From DTU052 sp050951725 (GTDB taxonomy: Bacteria > Bacillota > Syntrophomonadia > Syntrophomonadales > DTU052), in assembly GCA_050951725.1 (NCBI GenBank), contig JBMNJO010000025.1:109023-173022 (forward strand): a stretch of 64,000 nucleotides of DNA. Direction: 5' to 3'. This document shows positions 9,044-17,228 of the stretch, in pieces. The notes under the pieces are model-generated. The model was not told the DNA's origin. It did no database searches and worked only from the letters and a program-made list of their open reading frames with translations. The translations under genes were made by a program, and so were the position numbers. Each line of letters opens with the position of its first letter. Positions within the stretch are counted from its first letter, which is position 1.

Positions 9044-9925
9044 CTACTCCAAATCAAAGGTATCCACGATTAAGTTGTCACACTCGTTCTTTGCCTTCTG
9101 GTAGGTTGCTTGGCTGTCAACCGTCCAGCCTAAAACCGGGACCCCCAGTTTCTTTAATCCCTTAAACGCCTTATAGCCGTCATTTTTGATCTCATAGGCA
9201 ATAAAGTTGGGCCGGCTTTCGAAATTCATCAACATATTGGACAGTACAAACTTCTTGTACCATGGCAGGCGGGTAGTTCCCGCGTTCTCGACATCATAAT
9301 CGCTGACAATAAAACTCCCCGCGAGCTGACCGCGTAACACATCAGGAGCATTGGTCCGGAACCACTTGACCGAATAAGGGTTGAATGACTGGATCGCATA
9401 CTGGCCGTTATAGTCTTTTAACTCCTCATAGGTCAAACGTTCCAGTTCACCCACTGCACCCTCATTTTTGATTTCTATAAGCAGCGGGACCTGGCCATCT
9501 ACCACCTTAAGAACTTCGCTGAACAGAGGTATTCTCTCAGTTGAGCCGGGAAACTCTAACTTGGCCAACTCATCATAAGTCATATCAAGCACATCTCCAT
9601 CAACACCGAATAACCGCTTCAGCTTCTTATCATGGAATACCACCACCTGTTCATCCTTGGTCAGCGTGACATCCAGTTCAATCGGGCAGCCTTTCTCAAT
9701 GGCCCCGTAAAAGGCAGCTATCGTGTTTTCCGGCGTCTTATCGTCGTGCAGACCTCTATGTGCTATCCACGACTCAGTTAACCAATCACCCCGATTATCA
9801 CTGACGGGTTCAGCTTTTCGGGCGAAATTAACCAGCAGCAGAATGCCGACCAATAATATCGTAAGAATAAGTCCGGTTACAACCCATCTATTGGCAACCA
9901 TAAAGGAGATACCTCTCTTTCCCAT
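9044..9925 (-). CDS. Membrane-anchored glycerophosphodiester phosphodiesterase
   Basis: Hydrolyses glycerophosphodiesters to glycerol 3-phosphate and an alcohol. An N-terminal membrane anchor (about residues 13-34) is followed by the GDPD TIM-barrel: IAHRGLHDDKTPENT holds the catalytic HRG and the metal-binding E near N, followed by IELDVTLTKDEQVVVFHD with the second catalytic His and metal Glu/Asp. The C-terminal GWTVDS motif is present. The domain faces outside, so it likely recycles phospholipid head groups. The start could be this ATG or the ATG at 9901 (MVANRW), which has GAGAGG about nine bases upstream. Substrate headgroup unknown. Confidence 0.9.
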   Translation of the reverse strand: MGKRGISFMVANRWVVTGLILTILLVGILLLVNFARKAEPVSDNRGDWLTESWIAHRGLHDDKTPENTIAAFYGAIEKGCPIELDVTLTKDEQVVVFHDKKLKRLFGVDGDVLDMTYDELAKLEFPGSTERIPLFSEVLKVVDGQVPLLIEIKNEGAVGELERLTYEELKDYNGQYAIQSFNPYSVKWFRTNAPDVLRGQLAGSFIVSDYDVENAGTTRLPWYKKFVLSNMLMNFESRPNFIAYEIKNDGYKAFKGLKKLGVPVLGWTVDSQATYQKAKNECDNLIVDTFDLE

Positions 9926-10169
9926 ATATTAATAGTTAAATTATATAATAACCAGCCATTATAGAGAACGGTTTTACGCTTATCCACCGGCAGGTTATCC
10001 TGAATTGCGGCACTGATTCGGGCTAATCGATACTTTCTGTATTACAACCGCCTAAGTGGCACAAAATAATGCAAGTCAATTGGGATTTTGTGGGCGTCTA
10101 TCTGGATAGTTGGTAATTGCCAGATGGCAAGAAAGAGCCAAATCTCTTAAAGAAAAGGAGGCGCAGGTT

Positions 10170-10760
10170 ATGAAATTAAATGGCACCAAGACTGCGGAGA
10201 ATCTAATGAAAGCCTTTGCCGGTGAGTCACAAGCCCGTAACCGTTACACATTTTACGCTTCGGTAGCGGATAAAGAGGGCTATAAGCAGATCAAAAATAT
10301 ATTTATTGAAACGGCTGACAATGAGAAGGAACATGCCAAACGCCTTTACAAGTTTCTGCTCGCCGGTTTTGAAGGCGATCTGCCGGCTGTTATTGAGATT
10401 GAGGGTGGTTTCCCGGTTTCCCAGGGGACAACTTTGCAAAATTTGAAGGCTGCCGCCAACGGCGAATATGAAGAGTGGAACACTGATTATCCGGAATTTG
10501 CGAAGATTGCCCAGGAAGAAGGCTTCCCCGAGATAGCTGAAGCTTTTCGGGCGATTGCGCGAGCGGAAGCCAGGCATGAAACCAGGTTTAAGAAGCTGGC
10601 TGACAATGTTGAGAAGGGTCGGGTTTTCAAGAAAGAGGCCAAGACCCTATGGAAATGCGGGAACTGCGGATATGTTCACGAGGGAGAAGAAGCACCGGAG
10701 CACTGCCCGGCCTGTGTTCATCCCCAGGCTTATTTCGAGGTGTTTGCTGAGACCTATTAA
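10170..10760 (+). CDS. Rubrerythrin
   Basis: Non-haem di-iron peroxidase that detoxifies hydrogen peroxide in anaerobes, using electrons from rubredoxin. 196 residues. The ferritin-like domain shows Glu ligands in AGESQARNRY, ETADNEKEHAKR and RAIARAEARHE. The C-terminal rubredoxin-like iron site uses CGNCGY and CPACVHP. The start ATG 10170 follows AAGGAGG. A rubredoxin-containing protein is encoded nearby on the opposite strand (11091-11777) and is a plausible redox partner. No PerR box was identified. Confidence 0.95.
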   Translation: MKLNGTKTAENLMKAFAGESQARNRYTFYASVADKEGYKQIKNIFIETADNEKEHAKRLYKFLLAGFEGDLPAVIEIEGGFPVSQGTTLQNLKAAANGEYEEWNTDYPEFAKIAQEEGFPEIAEAFRAIARAEARHETRFKKLADNVEKGRVFKKEAKTLWKCGNCGYVHEGEEAPEHCPACVHPQAYFEVFAETY

Positions 10761-10798
10761 TAAGGAGAACAGCGGGGTTTAAAACCATATCATTCACC

Positions 10799-10837
10799 AA
10801 ATCAAGCCAAGTCGGGGTTTACGACTTGGCTTGATTT
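10799..10837. terminator. Rubrerythrin terminator
   Basis: Perfect 16-bp arms (AAATCAAGCCAAGTCG and its complement) with a 7-base loop, ending in TTGATTT, 38 bp after the rubrerythrin stop. One of the strongest intrinsic terminators in the window and symmetrical enough to work both ways. Confidence 0.85.
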
Positions 10838-10871
10838 AATAGTGCAGAATACCAGCCTGGATTACTAGATA

Positions 10872-11080
10872 GTTGGTGAAAAAGTCCGTTTGCTTCCCGG
10901 GTCCTCATTGGCAACACCAACTGCTTATCTCGGACTCCAAGCAGCACCCCGTCAAATCGGCATCCATGCCTCAGAGACTTATCTCGCGACCTCCTGTCGC
11001 TCGGCTGCTTTCCGCCCTCGATTTCGCAGGGTGTTGCTCAATTCGGACCCAACGGTCGCCGCACTGGACTTTTTCACAAC
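10872..11080. repeat. ~210-bp nested palindromic repeat element, copy 1
   Basis: Outer arms GTTGGTGAAAAAGTCC (10872-10887) and the complement of GGACTTTTTCACAAC (11066-11080) enclose further nested arms: GGCAACACC (10910-10918) with GGTGTTGC (11030-11037), GCAGC with GCTGC, and a central hairpin GCGAC-CTCCT-GTCGC (10986-11000). The core from about 10900 to 11065 is clearly similar to 57550-57720. No protein is encoded. It ends 11 bp before the stop of the rubredoxin fusion gene. It looks like a MITE-like or structured-RNA element; see the second copy. Confidence 0.75.
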
Positions 11081-11090
11081 ATATCTAGGT

Positions 11091-11777
11091 CTATTCGCGA
11101 CCCGGAATATGACTGCCATCACAGAAAGGTGGATTTTTGGTTTTTCCGCAGCGACAGAGTACAAAACGATCGGCTTCCCCGATAAGATTGCCACCTGCAT
11201 CAAAGATTTGGTTGGGACCTTCGACCAGCAGAGGGCCATCCCTGATCACTCGAATCCTGCCAGCGGCGGCGGGGTCAATCTTGTAATCCCTGGAACCTGG
11301 CCCTTTGGCCAGATTGGGATCTACCGAGGAACCCTCCGGCAAACTGTACTGCAAAGCACGACTGGGACACTTGTCAATGGTACGAATAATCGTTTCGGCA
11401 TCGCTGCCGGATAAATTAACCCACGGCCTTTTCTTGGTGTCGAATACTTCGGGTAATGTTCCCCAGCACTTACCGGCGTGGGAACAGGCCTGTGGATACC
11501 AGTAAACGATGAGGTCCTGACTCTTATACTCCTTTACTGGGTTTGGGGAACTGCTAACGGGTTGTGCAGATGAAGCCCCTGATTTGTTAAACAAATCCTT
11601 GCCCGCTCCGCAGACCGGGCATACCCAGTCAGGCGGAAGCTCAGCAAAAGGCGTACCGACTGGAATGCCATGTTCGGGATCTCCGACCGTAGGATTATAA
11701 AGGTAACCACAAACTGAGCATTCGTAAACCTGTTGCCGATCTGCAGAATTCTCATTTTCCATTAACGCATCCCTCAT
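11091..11777 (-). CDS. Rubredoxin - divergent ferredoxin-like - CDGSH iron-sulfur fusion protein
   Basis: A 228-residue three-module electron-transfer protein. Module 1 (about 17-65) is rubredoxin with CSVCGY and CPVCGAGK. Module 2 (about 83-145) resembles the Fer4_19 family (YPQACSHAGKCW ... IDKCPSRAL), usually a single cluster. Module 3 (about 170-225) is a CDGSH-type [2Fe-2S] domain (LCRCGKTKNPPFCDGSH). It is probably cytoplasmic; no signal is seen. Fer4_19 plus CDGSH pairs are common, but a rubredoxin on the front suggests direct electron delivery, for example to the rubrerythrin encoded 330 bp away on the other strand. The exact partner is inference. The start lies 12 bases before a second possible ATG (MENEN). 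Confidence 0.88.
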   Translation of the reverse strand: MRDALMENENSADRQQVYECSVCGYLYNPTVGDPEHGIPVGTPFAELPPDWVCPVCGAGKDLFNKSGASSAQPVSSSPNPVKEYKSQDLIVYWYPQACSHAGKCWGTLPEVFDTKKRPWVNLSGSDAETIIRTIDKCPSRALQYSLPEGSSVDPNLAKGPGSRDYKIDPAAAGRIRVIRDGPLLVEGPNQIFDAGGNLIGEADRFVLCRCGKTKNPPFCDGSHIPGRE

Positions 11778-11882
11778 CTCCTAAATATTAAACCTATAAT
11801 ATATGGTAACAAATTATCTATTGATCAACCAAATAAGAAATGCATTCGAACTCCGTGGAAGCACAACCTAGTTAAATAACCG

Positions 11883-12419
11883 CTACCGTCTTAGCGCAGC
11901 AAAGACAGAAAGATACTCCTTCTCAACGCTGGCATAATCCCGCTGGGCGAAGTCATATTCTGCAGTTCTCTTCGGCGGGGAATCGAATATCTGATAACCC
12001 ATTAAGGCCTCAAACTCATAATAGAGCAGGACATCATCTATCTCGTCCATCTCCCTTACTTCCTCAGCTGATAAATCACCCAGCCCAAAACGGTCATAAA
12101 TCGTGTTCTGAAGATTTTCCTCGATCGCCACATATTCAGGTAAATGAAGTTTAACCGGTCGCGTTATATCGGATATGTAGCTTTCGCTGGCATCGTGGAG
12201 TAGACACCCCAACTGGATTCTCTTTGAACAGTCGCGGCCTACAGCCTCCCGGTAACAGTTGAGGGAGTGCTGGGCGACGGAGTAAAAGCAGCGGAAGTGC
12301 CCGTTGGCTCGGGTCATGAGTGACAGGGCATGGGCGATATCCTCAATGTATATATCCTCTTTCACCGGTTTTACCGGATAAAACCTGACGTGCGAGTAGG
12401 TTATGATGTAGTCTGACAT
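11883..12419 (-). CDS. HD-domain phosphohydrolase (YfbR-like)
   Basis: A 178-residue HD-superfamily hydrolase. Metal-binding residues are visible as AQHS, LLHDASE and the later DEIDD segment, the pattern of YfbR-like 5'-deoxynucleotidases and related HD hydrolases. The start ATG at 12419 (MSDYIITYSH) follows GAAGGGAAGGAA; codons upstream look non-coding. It may dephosphorylate deoxynucleoside monophosphates, but the substrate is not readable. It is adjacent to the DUF4145-DUF429 gene (about 110 bp), on the edge of the defence-like region; deoxynucleotide hydrolysis can play roles in both housekeeping and immunity. Confidence 0.8.
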   Translation of the reverse strand: MSDYIITYSHVRFYPVKPVKEDIYIEDIAHALSLMTRANGHFRCFYSVAQHSLNCYREAVGRDCSKRIQLGCLLHDASESYISDITRPVKLHLPEYVAIEENLQNTIYDRFGLGDLSAEEVREMDEIDDVLLYYEFEALMGYQIFDSPPKRTAEYDFAQRDYASVEKEYLSVFAALRR

Positions 12420-12530
12420 TTCCTTCCCTTCCGATCCAGCATAATTTTGGCAACACCCTATAGCGAATAGTCTAAGACATTTTGGGCTTGGGTGCAAAAG
12501 GGACCGTATAAATGCAAAGGATAGTGAGGC

Positions 12531-13800
12531 TTATACATAGACCATTCCCTCTAATTTGTAAATTGGATCAACGTCCACTGAAGTCAGTTTACTTAAATTT
12601 CGCCACACTGCATAGGCGGCAACAATGCTGTCTATTCCGTCTCCATCTTTGTCTCCTATCAGCATCGGGCCCAATTCTATTGGAATATGCACTGCTCTTT
12701 CCCGTAATCCCTCCAATAGCCTTTTTCGATTATCTTTATGTACTTGTTTGTTGCCCTTATATTCATTGTATAGGTTTAGATCCTTTAGAGTTGAAGCGGG
12801 ACATATTTCAATAACTATGGATTTTTTAGGAGCCGGCATCTGCATGGGTAAAACCCTTGCCAAGTCGTCCCGTATAAGCGGAAACAGTACTTTAGAAATG
12901 CCATTGTAGGTTTGCTTGTACAATTTAAGGTTCCATGGACACCACGGGGTTTTTGTTATCTTATCGGTTTGACGTTTAACCTCAGGATGGCCAAACAGTT
13001 TCATCGAAAATTCACTATATGTATTTCTAAACGAATCTGCATCGCCAAATTTAGCAGCATAATTTGCAACATATTTTTCCCAGGTGTTTTCTTTTATAAC
13101 ACTTTTGGGGTTGGAAAATGGAAAATCTATTCCGACCAAAGCATTCGATTGTTTCGCAATTAAACTAACTAAGAATGCCATGCTGGGATCAAGTTCCTGG
13201 GTACCACCTGGCATGTCACAAAGGCGTTCGCAACTATTGATTGTTAGTACTCCGTTGCCGGGCGATGCAATCGTGATACAAATATGTTTTCCCGCTTCTT
13301 TTGACCCACTAAAATCGATTCCAATTATTGTGGGTATTATTTTTGCGTTTTCCAGGTTTGGTTTGTATACGGGAGTATCGATGCCGGGAGGTGGGAGGGG
13401 AAGTGCGAATGGCTTTCTTTTAAAACCAGCCATGATATATTGCTTATATGCCCATGTAGCGATGTCGTAAGCCGATTCCAACTGGGCTGCCGCACTAATC
13501 CATGTCCCGGATTTTTCATGAACGGCTGCATTACCCGCATCCCTGATTGAATGAAAACTCCTTTTTATTTTTCTTGGTAGTTTAGAGTGCTTATCCAAAA
13601 GCGAGAGCATTTCATACAGGTTTGGCGTTTCCGGTTCGGAGAGATCTTCCTCATTTAAGATGAACTTTGCGAGTTGTTCTGCAAACATTCTCAGATATAC
13701 TAAATGCTGAGACCGGATTTGTGTATAATGTTTTCTCTGCTTCTTTTCCTAAGGAGGCCAAATATGGACAATCGTCGTTAAGAAACGAAAAATTACTCAT
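12531..13800 (-). pseudogene. Frameshifted DUF4145-DUF429 fusion gene
   Basis: Two overlapping frames reconstruct one protein of about 420 residues. The N-terminal part starts at ATG 13800 (MSNFSFLNDD) and has the DUF4145 pattern familiar from the front of type I restriction HsdR subunits. It runs out of frame near 13692; removing one T from ATATCTGAG restores SAFSILRMFAEQLAKF and continues to the stop at 12531. The DUF4145 part carries RDAGNAAVHE. The second half is a DUF429 domain, a predicted RNase-H-fold nuclease, with GIDFSGS, GIDFPFS, EICPAS and DGIDSIVAAYA. Its AAGGAG site lies upstream of 13800 only weakly. It is divergent from the DUF6361-PLD-helicase operon. The frameshift could be genuine decay, programmed, or an assembly error. 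Confidence 0.7.
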
Positions 13801-14221
13801 CGACACCCACCTTTCCTTAAGACTCCATGTATCTAATATCGTGACGCGACTCCTGTGTTTATAATTTTCTACAACCATGTTACATATTGTAAATAGTTTA
13901 TTTATTATTGCTTTCCTTGCCAACATAATTTGGGTATAAATATTTTTCTGCGTCTTGACATGGTGATGTCACTTAGTCATGAAACAATCAGCGTAAAATG
14001 CAGAACTAACGTTTAAAGTGCTATTAATTTTCCACTATGGACTTTAGAGGAGTGACTGGCACAAATGTACAATTAAGGAAAGGAGGCTAGTTTTACAAAG
14101 TTCTCAAAGCTGTTTTTTCAATACTACTTACATCCACGAAGTGACAGGTGTGATTTATGGAAGCAGTCAGAATTCAATAAAAAATACACTTTTAGCTTTC
14201 ACAGAAGGGTGATTAGTCATT
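13801..14221. other. Divergent intergenic region upstream of the defence-like operon
   Basis: AT-rich, 420 bp, no convincing gene. It holds TTGACA (13955-13960) overlapping a small dyad GACAT-GGTG-ATGTC (13957-13970), which could be an operator on the promoter of either flanking transcript. A strong AAAGGAGG at about 14080 is followed by no usable start. The operon's first gene begins after AGAAGGGTGA at 14203-14212. Confidence 0.4.
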
Positions 14222-15457
14222 ATGCCGCAACCGGTTCAGATTGGCTGGATCGATTTGGGAAGCCGTGATAAGAATAGGATACTGTCAGTGCTCAGCCTGC
14301 TCTATGCCGCTGAAGCGGTAGATGAGTTGGGAATCGGTGTAATTCGTGACGGTTTTGCCGACGTATTATTTCCGGGGACTTCAACCGTACAGACGAGAGC
14401 CAAATATTTTCTCATCGTGCCCTACACATTGATGGAACTGGAACGCGAGAGGAACCTCACTCCCAGGGCTCTGCTTGATCGTCTCGCCAAGGAAGAAATA
14501 GCTCTGATAAGCCAGTTGAAGAAAGGAAACGCCGAAGGTGTAATCGGTGGACGCTCCGGAGAACGGCTTCAGAAAAAACCCTCCAGTATCTACTGGAATG
14601 GTCTTTATACTTACGGTATCTTCCGCAGCCCAGTCAGGTTATCACTGGATGAGTATGCACACGCAGTCTGCGCATTGAATCGAACCAAAGCCAGGATAAC
14701 GTCAGCGGGACACGCAGACCGCGGAGAAGGCACTGATGACACAGGCATTAGTTCCGGTAGTATCGGCACCTTCTGGCGGGCTCCGATACCTCCACCCGAC
14801 TGGCGCGAAAGGGTGACAGTTGATCTTACCAAGGATGAAGCGCAATTCCTGCGCGACAAGATCATTAGTTCCGAGCACTCCAAAAACACACTGCTGGCCT
14901 TCGTACTCCGCAGCAATAGCTACGAAGTGAAGGACTATGACGATATATCAATGATAAAAGGGATCGTAAACCTTCCTGAGGATATCAGGAGCGATTACGA
15001 AATGGCCGTACGTTTCTCGGAATTCATATATGGCGCAAATATCCGCTACAACATTATTCTGTCCAACGGCGAAAATGAGGATGCCAACGAAGCCTGGGAT
15101 GAATGGTATGAACGAGTGACTGCCGGCTTTATTCAGAACTACAATGTATCTGAGCCGTTTGTCCGTTTATCAGTCAGCGGGCGCAACCGGGTACGGATAT
15201 ATCCTTTTGTAAAACAGTGGAAGCAGGCAGTTTTAGATGGTGACGTTTCTGCAATGGACGACCTTATAATAAAGCGCGAAATCCAACTCAAGGGCAAGGA
15301 ACGGGCCAAATTGAAGAATCCCGGGGTCTATCGATGGAGAGAAGGTGTATGGCTGGGGGGAGGAAAACTTCAGTATCGGTTCCGCAACGCCCGCCGACTG
15401 ATCGCTGATATTGTCAACGGGTTGGAGGGTGGTGATAGCGATGTTCAGGCTAACTGA
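14222..15457 (+). CDS. DUF6361 family protein, first gene of helicase/PLD operon
   Basis: A 411-residue protein of unknown biochemical role. It matches the DUF6361 family by its opening IGWIDLGSRDKNR, DELGIGVIRDGF and FPGTSTVQTRAKYFL segments. No catalytic motif of a known enzyme is evident and there is no signal peptide, so it is cytoplasmic. DUF6361 proteins are, to my knowledge, typically found beside phospholipase-D-fold proteins and SNF2-type helicases, as here. The stop overlaps the next start by 17 bp, so translation is coupled. A role as sensor or DNA-binding adaptor of a defence complex is inference. Confidence 0.75.
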   Translation: MPQPVQIGWIDLGSRDKNRILSVLSLLYAAEAVDELGIGVIRDGFADVLFPGTSTVQTRAKYFLIVPYTLMELERERNLTPRALLDRLAKEEIALISQLKKGNAEGVIGGRSGERLQKKPSSIYWNGLYTYGIFRSPVRLSLDEYAHAVCALNRTKARITSAGHADRGEGTDDTGISSGSIGTFWRAPIPPPDWRERVTVDLTKDEAQFLRDKIISSEHSKNTLLAFVLRSNSYEVKDYDDISMIKGIVNLPEDIRSDYEMAVRFSEFIYGANIRYNIILSNGENEDANEAWDEWYERVTAGFIQNYNVSEPFVRLSVSGRNRVRIYPFVKQWKQAVLDGDVSAMDDLIIKREIQLKGKERAKLKNPGVYRWREGVWLGGGKLQYRFRNARRLIADIVNGLEGGDSDVQAN

Positions 15458-17228
15458 GGACAGACTGGACTATGGAAAGGCTTTGGCTCCACCTCCGGGA
15501 TTCAGGTGCGAATTTGCCGTAGGAACGACCTATTCACTCGATCTGGAAACCCTCTTGGGCGTGCCGATTGCCCTTTTCCTCTCTGAACAAATGGATAGCA
15601 CCCTCCTGGAAAACCCTTTACTTATTCTTGAAGGTGTTCGCAAAAGTGCGGAAAACTTTGCATTGTTTTGCGAGGGTGGACAGATCAAGGTTCCGAGCAA
15701 AGGGAATCCCATTTTTGCCCTGTTGGAAAGCAGTGTGTTTCAGGTTGCACTGAAGAATGGCAAGTCGTTTCACCCGAAGGTCTGGATCATAAAATATATT
15801 AACGAAAAGGGTCTGCCACTCTATCGATTTGTGATACTCAGCCGCAACCTCACCTTTGATCGCAGTTGGGACGTTGCCGTCGTCTTGGAAGGCGAATCCG
15901 CTGCAAGATCAACAGGTAAAACCAAGCCCCTGATTGATTTTCTCCAATACCTGCGTCAACTGATTACCGATGCCAAAAAGAAACGGCGGATTGCTGCGCT
16001 GATAAACGAACTACCCTACGTTAATTTTCAGACCGGTGACCGGCATTTTGTAGATTTTGATTTCTTACCGCTGGGTATTGGTAACGGCTACGATAAGGAG
16101 TCGGCGGGTCTGTTTACCACGTATCATGACTTGCTTGTGATTTCACCGTTTTTGAGCCAGAGTACTGTTCTTGAAATGAATGGCCTCTCGCTCTCCAATT
16201 CCCAAAAAACACTCATTACCCGTCGAACGGAAATCTCCAAGCTGACTAATGACCTGTTGCAAAGCTTTCCGTGCTATTGCCTGAAGGAGATGGTGATTGA
16301 CGGGGAAGAGGCTCTCAGCGAACCGGATACTATCGCTGATCTCCAGAAACAGGACATACATGCCAAGCTTTATTTTAGGAGTAAAAATACCGAGCACGTA
16401 TTGTATGTTGGTTCAGCCAACTGTTCAAGCAGCGCCTGGAACGGCAATGTTGAGTTTATTCTGCGCTTGAAGTATGAAAAATGGGGATTTCGTGTTTCCC
16501 AAATCATTGACGAGCTATTCAATCGAAACGGCCAGGAAGATGATCGGCACAATCCGTTCGAGCGAATTGAGGCCGTACCGCCGATAGAGGTTACAGAAGA
16601 CGATGTACAGCAGAAGCTTGAAAAAGCTATTAAGCGGCTCTGTCAATCTCGCTCAAAAGCGTCGGTTACTGCCAGTACCGGCGGGTACGATGTGGCAATT
16701 GAGTTCGATAAAGCCTTTATGGCGCAAGACATTGAGCTGAAAATTGCTTCTCTCGGGGGCGGTACTCCTGCCCCAATTGAGCCGATCACGGTTCTTACCG
16801 GTTTATCACTGTTGCAGCTGGGTGAGTTTTACGTGGTAACAGCAAGACTGGGTGAAGACTATTTGGAGCGCATTATTAAGATTCATACTGAAGGGATTCC
16901 GCCTGAAAGGGATAACGCAGTCTATAAACATCTGATAAAGGATCGTAATACATTCCTGCGCTATATTGCCTTTATACTGGCTGACGATTATTTGCTGACG
17001 TCTTTGGAGCAATTTGAATATAAGGACATAGGAGTAAAAAGCCTGAACCTTCAGAGTTACACAATGCCGGTTATCTACGAAAACATGCTGCGGGCAGCCG
17101 CCCAATCTCCCGAAAGACTGCAGGAAATCGATTTGCTTATCAAGCGATTGGATAGCAACGAGATCGTCCCTCCGGAGTTCCAGGTACTTTTTTCAACATT
17201 TCTCAGGGCGAGCAGGAGGATTAATTAA
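15441..17228 (+). CDS. Phospholipase-D-fold nuclease-like protein
   Basis: A 595-residue protein with two half-sites of the PLD superfamily. The first is HPKVWIIKY (His at about residue 111) followed by SRNLTFDRSWD; the second is HAKLYFRSK (about residue 307) followed by GSANCSSSAWNGNVE. The HxK residues and the downstream Ser/Asn are intact in both, so a nuclease or phosphodiesterase activity is plausible. There is no signal peptide or membrane segment. The start ATG 15441 follows GGAGGGTGGTG and lies inside the end of the DUF6361 gene; the stop overlaps the helicase start in TAATG. This tight coupling says the three products form one system, with this protein the likely effector nuclease. 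Confidence 0.82.
   Translation: MFRLTEDRLDYGKALAPPPGFRCEFAVGTTYSLDLETLLGVPIALFLSEQMDSTLLENPLLILEGVRKSAENFALFCEGGQIKVPSKGNPIFALLESSVFQVALKNGKSFHPKVWIIKYINEKGLPLYRFVILSRNLTFDRSWDVAVVLEGESAARSTGKTKPLIDFLQYLRQLITDAKKKRRIAALINELPYVNFQTGDRHFVDFDFLPLGIGNGYDKESAGLFTTYHDLLVISPFLSQSTVLEMNGLSLSNSQKTLITRRTEISKLTNDLLQSFPCYCLKEMVIDGEEALSEPDTIADLQKQDIHAKLYFRSKNTEHVLYVGSANCSSSAWNGNVEFILRLKYEKWGFRVSQIIDELFNRNGQEDDRHNPFERIEAVPPIEVTEDDVQQKLEKAIKRLCQSRSKASVTASTGGYDVAIEFDKAFMAQDIELKIASLGGGTPAPIEPITVLTGLSLLQLGEFYVVTARLGEDYLERIIKIHTEGIPPERDNAVYKHLIKDRNTFLRYIAFILADDYLLTSLEQFEYKDIGVKSLNLQSYTMPVIYENMLRAAAQSPERLQEIDLLIKRLDSNEIVPPEFQVLFSTFLRASRRIN

Noticed and set aside
9975..9985. Single DnaA-box-like TTATCCACC
   Set aside because: One mismatch and isolated; expected by chance at this window length.
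10890..11414. 174-codon open frame across the palindromic repeat
   Set aside because: Half lies in the repeat and half is antisense to the rubredoxin fusion.
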